Source of the DNA: JALCLA01 sp965653565
GTDB taxonomy: Bacteria; Pseudomonadota; Gammaproteobacteria; Xanthomonadales; Xanthomonadaceae
Length of the DNA stretch: 64,000 nt
Assembly (NCBI GenBank): GCA_965653565.1
Contig: CBFHAI010000005.1
Coordinates: 62,001-126,000 of the forward strand
Direction of reading: 5' to 3'
How positions within the stretch are numbered: the first letter of the stretch is position 1; every line of letters starts with the position of its first letter. The translations under genes were made by a program, and so were the position numbers. This document shows, piece by piece, positions 18,761-28,600 of this stretch. The notes under the pieces are model-generated. The model worked only from the letters and a program-made list of their open reading frames with translations, did no database searches and had not been told where the DNA came from.

Positions 18761-18830
18761 CGGGAACGACTAGACCGGAACCACTAGCCCGGAACGATTA
18801 GACCGGACCGACTAGACCGGACCGATTAGA
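18761..18830 (+). repeat. 14-bp tandem repeat in the dioxygenase-ACMSD spacer
   Basis: Four full units (GACTAGACCGGAAC, CACTAGCCCGGAAC, GATTAGACCGGACC, GACTAGACCGGACC at 18768-18823) are flanked by partial copies. They fill most of the 91-bp gap and end eight bases before the ACMSD start, leaving no good Shine-Dalgarno. The period equals that of the repeat at 17044-17085, although the sequence differs. Confidence 0.9.
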
Positions 18831-18838
18831 ATCACCGC

Positions 18839-19852
18839 ATGCTCAAGATCGATTCCCACGCCCACTATCTGCCGCGCGACTGGCCGAACCTCGCCGAAAA
18901 ATACGGCGACAATCGCTTTCCCGTGATCCATCACAGCGACGACGGCCGCTCGCGCATCTACAAGGACGGCAAGTTCTTCCGCGAGATCTGGTCGAAAACC
19001 TGGGACCCGCGCGAGCGCATCGACGATTACGCGCGCTTCGGCGTGCAGGTGCAGGTGATCAGCACGGTGCCGGTGATGTTCAGCTACTGGGCCACGCCGC
19101 ATCACGCGCTCGAACTGCACCAGGCGCTCAACGATCACATGGCCGAGTCGTGCCGCGAACATTCGCGCCACTATGCCGGCATCGGCACGGTGCCGATGCA
19201 ATCGCCGCGGCTGGCGGTGCAGGAACTCGAACGCTGCCTCGACCAGCTCGGCCTGCAGGGCGTGCAGATCGGCTCGCACATCAACGACTGGAACCTCGAT
19301 GCCGAAGAACTGACGCCGTTCTTCGAAGCCGCACAGGATCTGGGCGCGGCGATCCTGGTGCATCCGTGGGACATGATGGGCGCGGCGACGATGCCGAAAT
19401 ACTGGCTGCCGTGGCTGGTCGGCATGCCGGCCGAACAATCGCGCGCCGCGTGCTGCCTGATTTTCGGCGGCGTGCTCGAACGCTTCCCGCGCCTGAAGAT
19501 TTGCCTGGCGCACGGTGGCGGCAGCTTTCCGTACACGATCGGTCGCATCGAGCACGGCTTCAAGATGCGGCCCGACCTGGTCGCCACCGACAATCCGCGC
19601 AATCCGCGCGAATATCTTGGTCAGTTGTATTTCGATTCCTGGGTGGCCGACGATCGCGCACTGCGTTACCTGCTCGACACCGTCGGCGTATCGCAGGTGA
19701 TGCTCGGCACCGATTATCCGTTCCCGCTCGGCGAACAGGTGCCGGGCGCCGGCATCGCGGCGCTCGAACTTTCACCCGAAGAACAGGCGCGCATGTATCA
19801 CGGCACCGCACTCGAATGGCTCGGGCTGACGGCGTCGCGGTTCGGTCACTGA
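18839..19852 (+). CDS. 2-amino-3-carboxymuconate-6-semialdehyde decarboxylase (ACMSD)
   Basis: The 337-aa amidohydrolase-superfamily decarboxylase has the metal-binding start DSHAHYLP (H7, H9), a later metal His in VHPWDMMG, CLAHGGGSFP, and the acidic ligand in MLGTDYPFPLGE. It removes CO2 from the unstable product of the dioxygenase, steering carbon away from quinolinate and NAD synthesis towards full oxidation. It sits between the dioxygenase and kynureninase genes in a seven-gene run. The length and motifs match the bacterial (NbaD-type) enzyme. Confidence 0.96.
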   Translation: MLKIDSHAHYLPRDWPNLAEKYGDNRFPVIHHSDDGRSRIYKDGKFFREIWSKTWDPRERIDDYARFGVQVQVISTVPVMFSYWATPHHALELHQALNDHMAESCREHSRHYAGIGTVPMQSPRLAVQELERCLDQLGLQGVQIGSHINDWNLDAEELTPFFEAAQDLGAAILVHPWDMMGAATMPKYWLPWLVGMPAEQSRAACCLIFGGVLERFPRLKICLAHGGGSFPYTIGRIEHGFKMRPDLVATDNPRNPREYLGQLYFDSWVADDRALRYLLDTVGVSQVMLGTDYPFPLGEQVPGAGIAALELSPEEQARMYHGTALEWLGLTASRFGH

Positions 19853-19878
19853 GCGGCCGGATACAGATAGCCTACGAA

Positions 19879-21159
19879 ATGACATCGAACGACACTTTGT
19901 ACAGCGCCGAATACGCCGCCGCGCAGGATGCGGCCGATCCGCTGCGCGCATTGCGCGACGAATTCCACGTCCCGCAGCACGACGGCGCGGACCAGCACTA
20001 TTTCTGCGGCAATTCGCTCGGGCTGCAGCCGCGCGGCGTGCGCGCGGCGCTGATGCAGGAACTCGACGACTGGGCCGCACTCGGCGTCGAAGCGCATTTC
20101 CGCGGCAAACAGCCGTGGATGCCGTATCACGAGAGCGTGCGCGAAGGGCTTGCGCAACTGGTCGGCGCGCAGCCGGGCGAAGTGGTCGCGATGAATTCGC
20201 TGACCGCGAATCTGCACCTGCTGATGGTGAGCTTCTATCGGCCGACGGCGGACCGGCCTGCGATCCTGATCGAGGCCGGCGCGTTTCCGTCGGACCGTTA
20301 TGCGGTCGAATCGCAGTTGCGGTTCCATGGTTTCGATCCGTCGCGCGATCTGATCGAGCTGGGGCCCGATGAAGCCGACGGTACGATTTCGCTGGCGGCG
20401 ATCGAACGCACGCTGGCCGAGCACGGCCATCGCATCGCACTGGTCCTGTGGCCGGGCGTGCAGTACCGCACGGGACAGGCGTTCGACCTGCGCGAGATTG
20501 CGCGGCTGGCTCACGCGCACGGTTGCGTCGTCGGATTCGACCTCGCGCATTCGGCCGGCAACATCGCCCTCGCCCTGCACGACAGCGGCGCGGATTTTGC
20601 GGCCTGGTGCCACTACAAATACTGCAATGCCGGTCCGGGTGCGGTGGCCGGCGCCTTCGTGCACGAACGTCACGCACGCAGCGATCGCCCGCGCTTCGCG
20701 GGTTGGTGGGGCCACGATCAATCGACGCGCTTCCGCATGGGCCCGCAGTTCGTCCCGACGCCAGGGGCGGAAGGCTGGCAGCTGAGCAACCCGCCGATCC
20801 TGGCACTGGCGCCGCTACGCGTTTCGCTGGATTTGTTCCAGCGCGCGGGAATGCCGGCGCTGCGCGAGAAATCGCTGCGCCTGACCGGCTACCTCGAAGC
20901 CCTGATCCGCGCGCGCCTCGCCGACACGCTGCAAATCGTGACGCCGGCCGATCCGGCCGAACGCGGCTGCCAGCTCTCGCTGCGCGTCGCCGGCGGCCGC
21001 GACCGCGGCCGCGCCCTGTTCGAACATCTCGAATCGATCGGCATCATCGGCGACTGGCGCGAACCCGACGTGATCCGCATCTCACCGGTGCCGTTGTACA
21101 ACACATTTGGGGATGTGTTGGCGTTTGTGCGGGCCGTCGAAACCTGGCGTGCGCGCTAG
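19879..21159 (+). CDS. kynU: kynureninase
   Basis: The 426-aa PLP enzyme (aminotransferase class V fold) cleaves 3-hydroxykynurenine to 3-hydroxyanthranilate and alanine. The PLP lysine is K247 in HYKYCNAGPG, the cofactor aspartate lies in GFDLAHSAGN, and GWWGHDQSTRF is a typical kynureninase motif. The start at 19879 follows a weak ribosome site 26 bp after the ACMSD gene; kmo begins 19 bp after it. The alanine released could feed alanine dehydrogenase encoded elsewhere in the window, but nothing shows co-regulation. Confidence 0.97.
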   Translation: MTSNDTLYSAEYAAAQDAADPLRALRDEFHVPQHDGADQHYFCGNSLGLQPRGVRAALMQELDDWAALGVEAHFRGKQPWMPYHESVREGLAQLVGAQPGEVVAMNSLTANLHLLMVSFYRPTADRPAILIEAGAFPSDRYAVESQLRFHGFDPSRDLIELGPDEADGTISLAAIERTLAEHGHRIALVLWPGVQYRTGQAFDLREIARLAHAHGCVVGFDLAHSAGNIALALHDSGADFAAWCHYKYCNAGPGAVAGAFVHERHARSDRPRFAGWWGHDQSTRFRMGPQFVPTPGAEGWQLSNPPILALAPLRVSLDLFQRAGMPALREKSLRLTGYLEALIRARLADTLQIVTPADPAERGCQLSLRVAGGRDRGRALFEHLESIGIIGDWREPDVIRISPVPLYNTFGDVLAFVRAVETWRAR

Positions 21160-21178
21160 CCGAATCAAAGGATTCTCG

Positions 21179-22546
21179 ATGTCTGCAAACAATCGCTCGA
21201 TCACCCTGATCGGCGCCGGCCTCGCCGGTGCCCTGCTCGCTACGCTGCTGGCGCGGCAGGGGTGGCAGGTCGAAGTATTCGAGAAGCGGCCCGATCCGCG
21301 ACGCAAGGGTTACGAAGGCGGGCGCTCGATCAATCTGGCCTTGGCCGAGCGCGGGCTGCATGCGCTGCGGCAGGCCGGGCTCGAGCGCGAAGTGATGCGG
21401 CAGGCGGTGATGATGCGCGGGCGCATGGTGCATTTCGCCGACGGGCAGGCGCAGTTGCAGCGCTACGGTCGCGACGACAGCGAAGTGATCTGGTCGGTGC
21501 ATCGCGGCAATCTGAATTTGCTGTTGCTCGATGCGGCCGAAGCGGCGGGTGCGGTGCTGCATTTCGATCAGCGGCTCGAGCAGGTCGATTTCGCTGCACG
21601 TCGTTTCGCCGTGGTGAACGACGTCGATCGCACGCGCCGCGAACACGATTTCCGCACGCTGGTCGGCGCCGACGGCGCAGGCTCGGCGCTGCGCCAGGCG
21701 ATGAATGCGGTGACGCCGCTCTGTGAGCGCTTCGAGCCGCTCGGTCACGGTTACAAGGAACTGGAAATTCCGCCGGCCGACGACGGTGGTTTCCGCATCG
21801 AGCCCAATGCCCTGCATATCTGGCCGCGCGGCGGCTACATGTGCATCGCGCTGCCGAATTCGGAGCGCACTTTCACCGTGACATTGTTCCTGCCGTCGGA
21901 AGGCGATCCGAGCTTCGCAAGCGTGCACACCGCAGCGCAGGCGCGCGCCTTGTTCGAACGTGACTTCCCCGATGCGCTGGCCTTGATGCCGACGCTCGAA
22001 CACGATTTCGTCGCCAACCCGATCGGCGTGCTCGGCACCTTGCGGCTCGATCGCTGGCAGCTCGACGATCGTGCGGTGCTGCTGGGCGATGCGGCACATG
22101 CGATGGTGCCGTTCCACGGGCAAGGCATGAACTGCGCGTTCGAGGATTGCATCGACCTCGCGCAACGCCTCGAAGGCGCGACCGACCTGGCCGCCGCCTA
22201 CGCCGAGTTCGAACGCGTGCGGCGCCCGAACGCGCAGGCGATCCAGGCGATGGCGCTGGAGAACTACATCGAGATGCGCGATCGCGTCGACGATGCGGAC
22301 TACCTGCTGCAACGGCAACTCGAACGCCTGCTCGCCGAACGCCATCCCGGCCATTTCGTGCCGCGCTACGCGATGGTGACGTTCCGCCGGATGCCGTATG
22401 CGACGGCGTTCGAGCGGGGCATCGTGCAACGGCTGTTGCTGCAGGACGCGACGCGCGGTTGCGCGTCGATCGATGACGTGGATCTGTCTGCGGCGGATGC
22501 ACTGGTGCGAGAACGCCTCGCACCGCTGCCGCAGGAAACGCACTGA
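21179..22546 (+). CDS. kmo: kynurenine 3-monooxygenase
   Basis: The 455-aa FAD monooxygenase hydroxylates L-kynurenine with NADPH and O2. It has the GAGLAG dinucleotide motif near residue 12, the EGGRSINLALAERG segment characteristic of KMO, a DG motif (VGADGAGSALR), a GD motif (LLGDAAHAMVPFHGQGMN), and a C-terminal region that may include a membrane-associated helix. It is the last gene of the operon. Tryptophan 2,3-dioxygenase and kynurenine formamidase, needed to make kynurenine, are not in the window. Confidence 0.97.
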   Translation: MSANNRSITLIGAGLAGALLATLLARQGWQVEVFEKRPDPRRKGYEGGRSINLALAERGLHALRQAGLEREVMRQAVMMRGRMVHFADGQAQLQRYGRDDSEVIWSVHRGNLNLLLLDAAEAAGAVLHFDQRLEQVDFAARRFAVVNDVDRTRREHDFRTLVGADGAGSALRQAMNAVTPLCERFEPLGHGYKELEIPPADDGGFRIEPNALHIWPRGGYMCIALPNSERTFTVTLFLPSEGDPSFASVHTAAQARALFERDFPDALALMPTLEHDFVANPIGVLGTLRLDRWQLDDRAVLLGDAAHAMVPFHGQGMNCAFEDCIDLAQRLEGATDLAAAYAEFERVRRPNAQAIQAMALENYIEMRDRVDDADYLLQRQLERLLAERHPGHFVPRYAMVTFRRMPYATAFERGIVQRLLLQDATRGCASIDDVDLSAADALVRERLAPLPQETH

Positions 22547-22550
22547 CGCA

Positions 22551-22597
22551 GAGCTTGCCCGGATTGCGCTAGCGCTTCATCCGGGCTGCGAAAGCTC
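22551..22597. repeat. REP-like palindromic element between convergent genes
   Basis: GCCCGGAT and ATCCGGGC (22557-22564, 22579-22586) form a stem around the inner palindrome GCGCTAGCGC. An outer GAGCTT/AAGCTC pair (22551-22556, 22592-22597) extends it with a bulge and runs into the RND gene stop codon. This shape and sequence resemble REP elements of other gammaproteobacteria. It could terminate or stabilise both converging transcripts. Confidence 0.65.
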
Positions 22598-25500
22598 AGG
22601 GCTGCAACACGGCCTCGGTCGTCGCGGCGCGGCCGCCACGCGCGCGCCGGATGGTGTTGCCGGTCGCCGCACGCAGGTCGTCGAGCATGGCGTAGATGGT
22701 CGGCAGGAACAGCAGGCTGACCACCGTCGAGAACGCCAGGCCGCCGGCGATCGCACGCGCCATCGGGTAGTAGGCCGGGCCGCCGCCGCCCAGTTGCGTG
22801 GTGCTCAGGCACAGCGGCACCAGCGCCAGGATCGCGGTGCCCATCGTCATCAGGATCGGCCGCAATCGCTCGCGGCTGCCGGCCACCAGCGCCTCGGTGC
22901 GCGGCATGCCGTGGCGGCGCAGATTGTTGATGTGTTCCACCATCACGATGCCGTTGTTCACCACCACGCCCATCAATACCAGGATGCCGATCGAGGCCAT
23001 GATGGTGAAGGTGGTGTTGGTGATCCAGAACAGCCAGAACACGCCGAGAATCGAGAACAGCACGCTGCTCATGATCGCGGCCGGGAACAGCAGCGATTCG
23101 AACACGGCCGCCATCACGACGTAGATCATGACCAGCGCGATCAGCGTGTTGAAGGCCATCTGCGCGCCGGATTCGTCGTTCTGGCGGAAGGCGCCTTCGA
23201 AGGTGTAGCGATAGCCCGGCGGCATCTTGGCCGAAGCCAGCGTTTCTTCCATCGCCTTGCGCGCGTCCTCGTTGGTGAAGCCATCGGCGAGATTGGCGCG
23301 CAGCGCCAGCATCGTCTGCTGGTTCAGGCGCGTGATGGTGGTGGCCGATGGCTGCACGCTGACGTTCACCACCGACAGCAGCGGAATCTGCGTGCCGTCC
23401 GGCGCGCGCAACGTGAATTCCGACAAGTCTTCCAGGCCGAAATCGTCGGCGCCGGCGTAGCGGATCCAGACCGGTACTTCCGAATCGCCGCGGCGGAATT
23501 CGCGCAGCGGCTCGCCGCGCAGCGCCACGCCGACGAAGCGCGCAACCTCCGCCGCGGAGAGCCCGAATTGTGCGGCGCGCTCACGATCGACGCTGACCGA
23601 CAATTCCTGGTTCGCGTCACCGATATCGATGCGCACGTCGCGCAGCTCCTTGCGCTGCGACAACACCGGAATCACCGAATCGGCGATCTCCTTCAACGTG
23701 GCCGACGAATCCCCGATCAGCGAAACCTGCGCTCCGCCATCGTCGCCGCCACCGCCGCCCGGTCCGTCGCCGCCGCCGAACTGCACGGTCGCACGCGCCG
23801 ATTTGGGCAGGCCCTCGCGGATTTCCTCCATGATCTCTTTCGAGCTGCGCAGGCCGCCGCCGTCTTCCTTGAGCTGGATCTGCAGGCCGCCGAAGCCCTG
23901 CTCGCCGAAGAACGAATACAACTGCGCGATCTGCAATTCCTCGCGGCGCGCGTCGAGCCAGTCTTCGAGCTTGCGCACTTCGGCTTCCATCTGCGGCAGC
24001 GAGTAGGCGCCATTCCACTGGATGTTCAGTTCGATGCGGCGGCCGACCTCTTCCTCGCCCATGTCGAACTTGGTCTGGGTGGCGGGAATCATGCTCACGG
24101 CGATGATGACGACGATGCCGAGCACGCTCAGGCCGCGGTGTTCGAGCGTCCATTGCAGCAGGCGCGCATAGACGTTCTGCATGCGCGGAATGATGCCGGT
24201 GTGCGCGACCGCCGCCGGCGGCGTTTTCAGCCGTGCCGACAACATCGGAATCAGACTGATCGCCACCAGCCACGACGCCAGCAGCGACACCGATATCGTC
24301 ACCGCGATCTGCACCATGAAGACGCTGATCTGGTTGGTTTCGCCGAACAGGTTCGGTACGAACACGATGCAGTGGCAGAGCGTGCCGGCCGACAGGGCGA
24401 TCGAGACGTGGCGCGCGCCGACGATCGAGGCGCGGCGCGGATCGTCGGGATATTTCTCGCGTTCCTGATAGATGCTTTCGACCACGACGACCGCGTTGTC
24501 GACCAGCATGCCGACCGCCAGCAGCAGCCCCATCATCGTCAGGATGTTGAGGCTCAGGCCGAAGAAATACATGAAACCCAGCGTGATGACGAAACACACC
24601 GGGATCGCCAGCGTCACCATCAGCGTCGACGGCCAGTGGCGCAGGAAGAAGAACAGCACGGCGATCGAGAGCACCAGGCCGATCAGCCCGGCTTCGGCAA
24701 GTTCCATCAACGATGAAGTGACGTTCTCTCCCTGGTTCTCGATCAGGTGCACCTGGATGCCCTGCAGCGTGGGCTCCTGGCCGATCTTCTCGATCTCGGC
24801 CAGGGCCGTGCGCGCCACTTCGACGAGATTGGCGTTGCGCTCCTTGAAGATATCGAAGGCGACGGCGGCCTGGCCTTCGAGGCGACGCCCGACATCGAGG
24901 CGCTGCGGCTTCAGATGCACTTCGGCAATGTCGGACAGGCGCAGGCCGTTGCGGCCGATCACCAGATCGCGCAGTTCGTCGAGGTCGCGCATTTCGCCGA
25001 CCGGCTGCACGCGCAGGCGACGATCGCCTTCTTCGATATTGCCGGCCGACACCGAAAAATTCACCGAGGTCAGCTGCTGCGCCAGATCGTTGAGCGACAG
25101 ACCATGCGCGGTGAGCCGGTCCGGATCGACCGCGATTTCGATTTCGTTGGCGGCCGCGCCGTTGATGTCGACGCGCGCGATGCCGGGCAGGCGTTCGAGA
25201 CGCTGCTTGATCTCGCGATCGATCAGGTCGTAATCGCCGCGCAGATCGCGCGGACTGGCAAGACGTGCGCGCAGCACCGGCTGGTCGGCGGTGGAAAACT
25301 TCAGCATGAAGTAGCGCTGCATGTCCGCCGGCAGTTCGTTGCGGATCGCATCGACGCGATCGCGCGCCTGCGCCGCGGCGATTTCGACGTCGCGATCCCA
25401 ATCCGACAGGAAGATGCCGACGAAACCGCCGTCGGCCTGCGCCTGCGAGGTCATGCGATCGATGCCCGGCAGCGTCGAGAGTGCTTCTTCCACCGGCCGG

Positions 25501-25691
25501 ATGATCGTGCGTTCGACTTCCTGCGGCGTGGAGCCCGCATAAGGCAACTGCACGCCGACGAAGGGGAAGCTGATCTCGGGGAACTGCTCGAGCGGCAGGC
25601 GGAACGCCGCCACGGTGCCGATCACGATCATCGACACGAAGAACATGATCGTGGTGACGGGCCGCTTGAGACTGAACTCCGCGACGGTCAT
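22596..25691 (-). CDS. RND efflux permease, second subunit
   Basis: The 1031-aa HAE-type RND inner-membrane permease (12 helices, two large periplasmic loops) begins MTVAEFSLKRPVTTIMFF. In helix 4 it reads VGMLVDNAVVVVE, so the second Asp of the canonical Asp-Asp pair is Asn. In helix 10 it reads VVVNNGIVMVE, so the relay Lys is Asn. A Gly/Asp-rich insert (GGGDGPGGGGGDDGGA) lies in the second periplasmic loop. The start overlaps the preceding permease stop by 4 bp (ATGA), so both are made together, perhaps as a heteromeric pump. No outer-membrane channel is in the window. Confidence 0.93.
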   Translation of the reverse strand: MTVAEFSLKRPVTTIMFFVSMIVIGTVAAFRLPLEQFPEISFPFVGVQLPYAGSTPQEVERTIIRPVEEALSTLPGIDRMTSQAQADGGFVGIFLSDWDRDVEIAAAQARDRVDAIRNELPADMQRYFMLKFSTADQPVLRARLASPRDLRGDYDLIDREIKQRLERLPGIARVDINGAAANEIEIAVDPDRLTAHGLSLNDLAQQLTSVNFSVSAGNIEEGDRRLRVQPVGEMRDLDELRDLVIGRNGLRLSDIAEVHLKPQRLDVGRRLEGQAAVAFDIFKERNANLVEVARTALAEIEKIGQEPTLQGIQVHLIENQGENVTSSLMELAEAGLIGLVLSIAVLFFFLRHWPSTLMVTLAIPVCFVITLGFMYFFGLSLNILTMMGLLLAVGMLVDNAVVVVESIYQEREKYPDDPRRASIVGARHVSIALSAGTLCHCIVFVPNLFGETNQISVFMVQIAVTISVSLLASWLVAISLIPMLSARLKTPPAAVAHTGIIPRMQNVYARLLQWTLEHRGLSVLGIVVIIAVSMIPATQTKFDMGEEEVGRRIELNIQWNGAYSLPQMEAEVRKLEDWLDARREELQIAQLYSFFGEQGFGGLQIQLKEDGGGLRSSKEIMEEIREGLPKSARATVQFGGGDGPGGGGGDDGGAQVSLIGDSSATLKEIADSVIPVLSQRKELRDVRIDIGDANQELSVSVDRERAAQFGLSAAEVARFVGVALRGEPLREFRRGDSEVPVWIRYAGADDFGLEDLSEFTLRAPDGTQIPLLSVVNVSVQPSATTITRLNQQTMLALRANLADGFTNEDARKAMEETLASAKMPPGYRYTFEGAFRQNDESGAQMAFNTLIALVMIYVVMAAVFESLLFPAAIMSSVLFSILGVFWLFWITNTTFTIMASIGILVLMGVVVNNGIVMVEHINNLRRHGMPRTEALVAGSRERLRPILMTMGTAILALVPLCLSTTQLGGGGPAYYPMARAIAGGLAFSTVVSLLFLPTIYAMLDDLRAATGNTIRRARGGRAATTEAVLQP

Positions 25692-28600
25692 GCGTGCGCG
25701 CTCCCGAGCAGGTCCTCGTCGTCGTCCGGGGTTTCGGGCAACGGCTGGGCGCGGCGCACGTAGTACTCGTCGGGCTTGCGATCGAGCAGGTTGTAGACGA
25801 TCGGAATGACGAGCAGCGTCAACAGCGTCGACACCGCCAGGCCGCCGATCACGGTGATCGCCATCGGCGCGCGCACTTCGGCGCCTTCGCCGTGGCCGAG
25901 TGCCAGCGGCAGGAAGCCGAGCAGCGCGGTGAGCGTGGTCATCACGATCGGCCGCAGGCGCGAACTGGCGCCCTGCAGGATCGCCTGCACCTTCGGCACA
26001 CCGGCTTCGCGCAGCTGGTTCACCTTGTCGATCAGGATGATGGCGTTCTTCACCACGATGCCCACCAGCAGGATCAAGCCGATGAAGACGACCACCGAGA
26101 TCGACGACGAGGTGAGTTTCAGCGCCAGCACCGCGCCGACCACCGCGAGCGGAATGGTGAACAGGATGACGAACGGATGCAGCAGCGATTCGAACTGCGA
26201 GGCCATCACCAGATAGACCAGGAAGATCGCCAGGCAGAACGCGAAGATCAGCGAATTGATCGAGGCTTCGAGTTCCTCGCCCTGCCCGCCCACGTGCAGG
26301 CTCACGCCGGTGCCGAGCGGATTCTCGGCGACGATGCGCTGCACTTCTTCGACCGCGGTGCCCAGATCGCCGTAGCGCAGGTTGGCCGAGACGATCGCCA
26401 CGCGCACCTGGTCGACGCGGTGGATTTCGCTCGGGCCGGTGGTGGCGACCACTTCGGCGACGGATTCGAGCGTGACCGGACGTTCGGATTCCGGGTTCAC
26501 GATCATGCGGCGGATATCGGCCACCGAAGCGCGGTCGGCATGCTGCGCGCGCACCAGCACGTCGATCTTGCGATCGCGGAAGCTGTAGCGCGTGGCCACT
26601 TCGCCGCGCACTTTGCGCACCACCAGATCGGCGATCTGGCGGGTGGTCAGGCCGAGCGCGGCGGCGCGTTCCTGATCGAAGCGGATCTGGATTTCCGGGA
26701 AGCCGACTTCGACCGTCGACTTCACATCGGCGTAGCGATCCGATTCGCCGAGCAAGGCGGCGAGGCGGCGGCCGGCGGCTTCGATCTCGGCCAGGTCCTG
26801 GCCGCGCAATTCGATTTCGAGCGGCGTGGAGAAGCTGAAGATTTCCGGACGGCCGAACTTGACCTGCGCGGCCGGATAATTCTCCATCGTGCTGCGCAGC
26901 GATTCGATTTCGCGCGCCTCCATGTCGGCCCCCGCGCCGCGTTCGAGCACGACGGTGAGCTTGCCGATGTTTTCGCCGGCCTCGGTCGGGTTGGCATCCA
27001 GCCGCGTGCCGGTTCCGCTCACACCGTAGAGCGCCGCCACGCCTTCGTCTTCGCCGTGCTGCGCCTGCACCGCGCGCACCAGTGCGTCGGTTTCGGACAG
27101 ACGCGTGCCGGGCGGCAGTTTCATCGTCAGCTCGAAGCGATCCTGCGCCAGCTGCGGGATCAGATCGACGCCCAATCCGGGCACCAGCGCCAGCGACAGG
27201 ACGAACGCCACGGTGGCCGAAATCAGCACCAGCGCCGGACGCGCGAGCGCCTTCGGCAGCACGCGCAGATAGGCGGCGGCGGCCCAGTCGTACGGCTTCA
27301 TCACGATGCTGCCGACGAAGCGCAGCACGCCGCCGATCACCGCGCCGATGGCGCGGAAAGCACGCACGATCAACCACGCCAGCCCAAAGAACAGCGCGCC
27401 GATACCGCGCCGCGCACCGCGCACGCCGGCCGCGACCGGCTTGAGCGCGCGGCGCTGCGGACGCCATTCCGGATGACCCGGCTCGGGCTGGTACGCCAGC
27501 GGCGAAGTGGCACGCAACGCCGACAGCATCGGGATCAGCGTCAGCGACACGATCAGCGACATCAGGATCGCGATCGACACCGTCAGCGCCTGGTCCTTGA
27601 ACAATTGGCCCGCGACGCCCTGCACGAACACCAGCGGCAGGAACACCGCGACATTGGTGAGTGTGGATGCGATCACCGCCATGCCGACTTCCTGCGTGCC
27701 GGTGATGGCCGCGCGCAATATTCCGAGGCCGCGTTCGCGCGCCTTGGCGATCGATTCGAGCACGACGATGGAATCGTCCACCACCAGACCGGTCGCGAGC
27801 GCCAGACCCGACAGCGACATCACATTGAGCGACAGTCCGAACTGGCCCATGAAAAAGAAGGTCGCGATCAGCGACACCGGCAGCGAGAGCGAGATGACGA
27901 AGGTGCTCCAGCTGTCGCGCAGGAAGAAGAAGATCAGCAGGATGGCGAGCACGCCGCCGAGCAGCGCGTCGGTGCGCACATCGGCCAGCGCCTGGCGGAT
28001 GAAGATGGCCTGGTCTTCGACGACGGTGAAGTCGGCGTCGGCCGGCATGTCGTCCTTGAGATCTTCGAGCGCCTTGTGCAGCGCATCGGCGACAGCGACG
28101 GTGTTGGCGTCGCCCTCTTTGTAGATCGCCAGCTCGACGGCTTCCTGGCCTCCGATGCGGATGATCGCTTCGCGTTCCTTGTAGCCCTGTTCGACCGTCG
28201 CGACATCGCGCAGCCGCACCGGCATGCCGCCGGCCGCGCCGCCGCCCGACGATTCCGCCGCGGCAGCACGCGCAGACGCTGCGGCCGCCGCTGCTTCAGG
28301 CGAGGTCCCGGCGATGCGCGATGCAGCCGCCGCGGCTTCCTGCGCGGCGCTCGAACCGCCGCCGCCACCACCGGTGGTGACGAGCAGTTCGCGCATCTGA
28401 TCGAGTTCGACGAACTGGTTCATCGTGCGCACGAGATAGCGCTGCGTGCCTTCTTCCAGACGGCCGCCGGAAACGTTGACGTTTTCCTGCTTGAGGCGAT
28501 CGATCACGGTGGCGATCGGCAGGTTGAGCTGCGCCAGTTTCTGCTGGTCGATCAGCACCTGCACTTCGTCTTCCAGGCCGCCGCCGACTTTCACGGCAGC

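Noticed and set aside
22596..27467. An N-terminal extension of the second RND permease by about 590 codons
   Set aside because: The extension overlaps the first permease and lacks homology; ATG 25691 gives a normal RND N-terminus.
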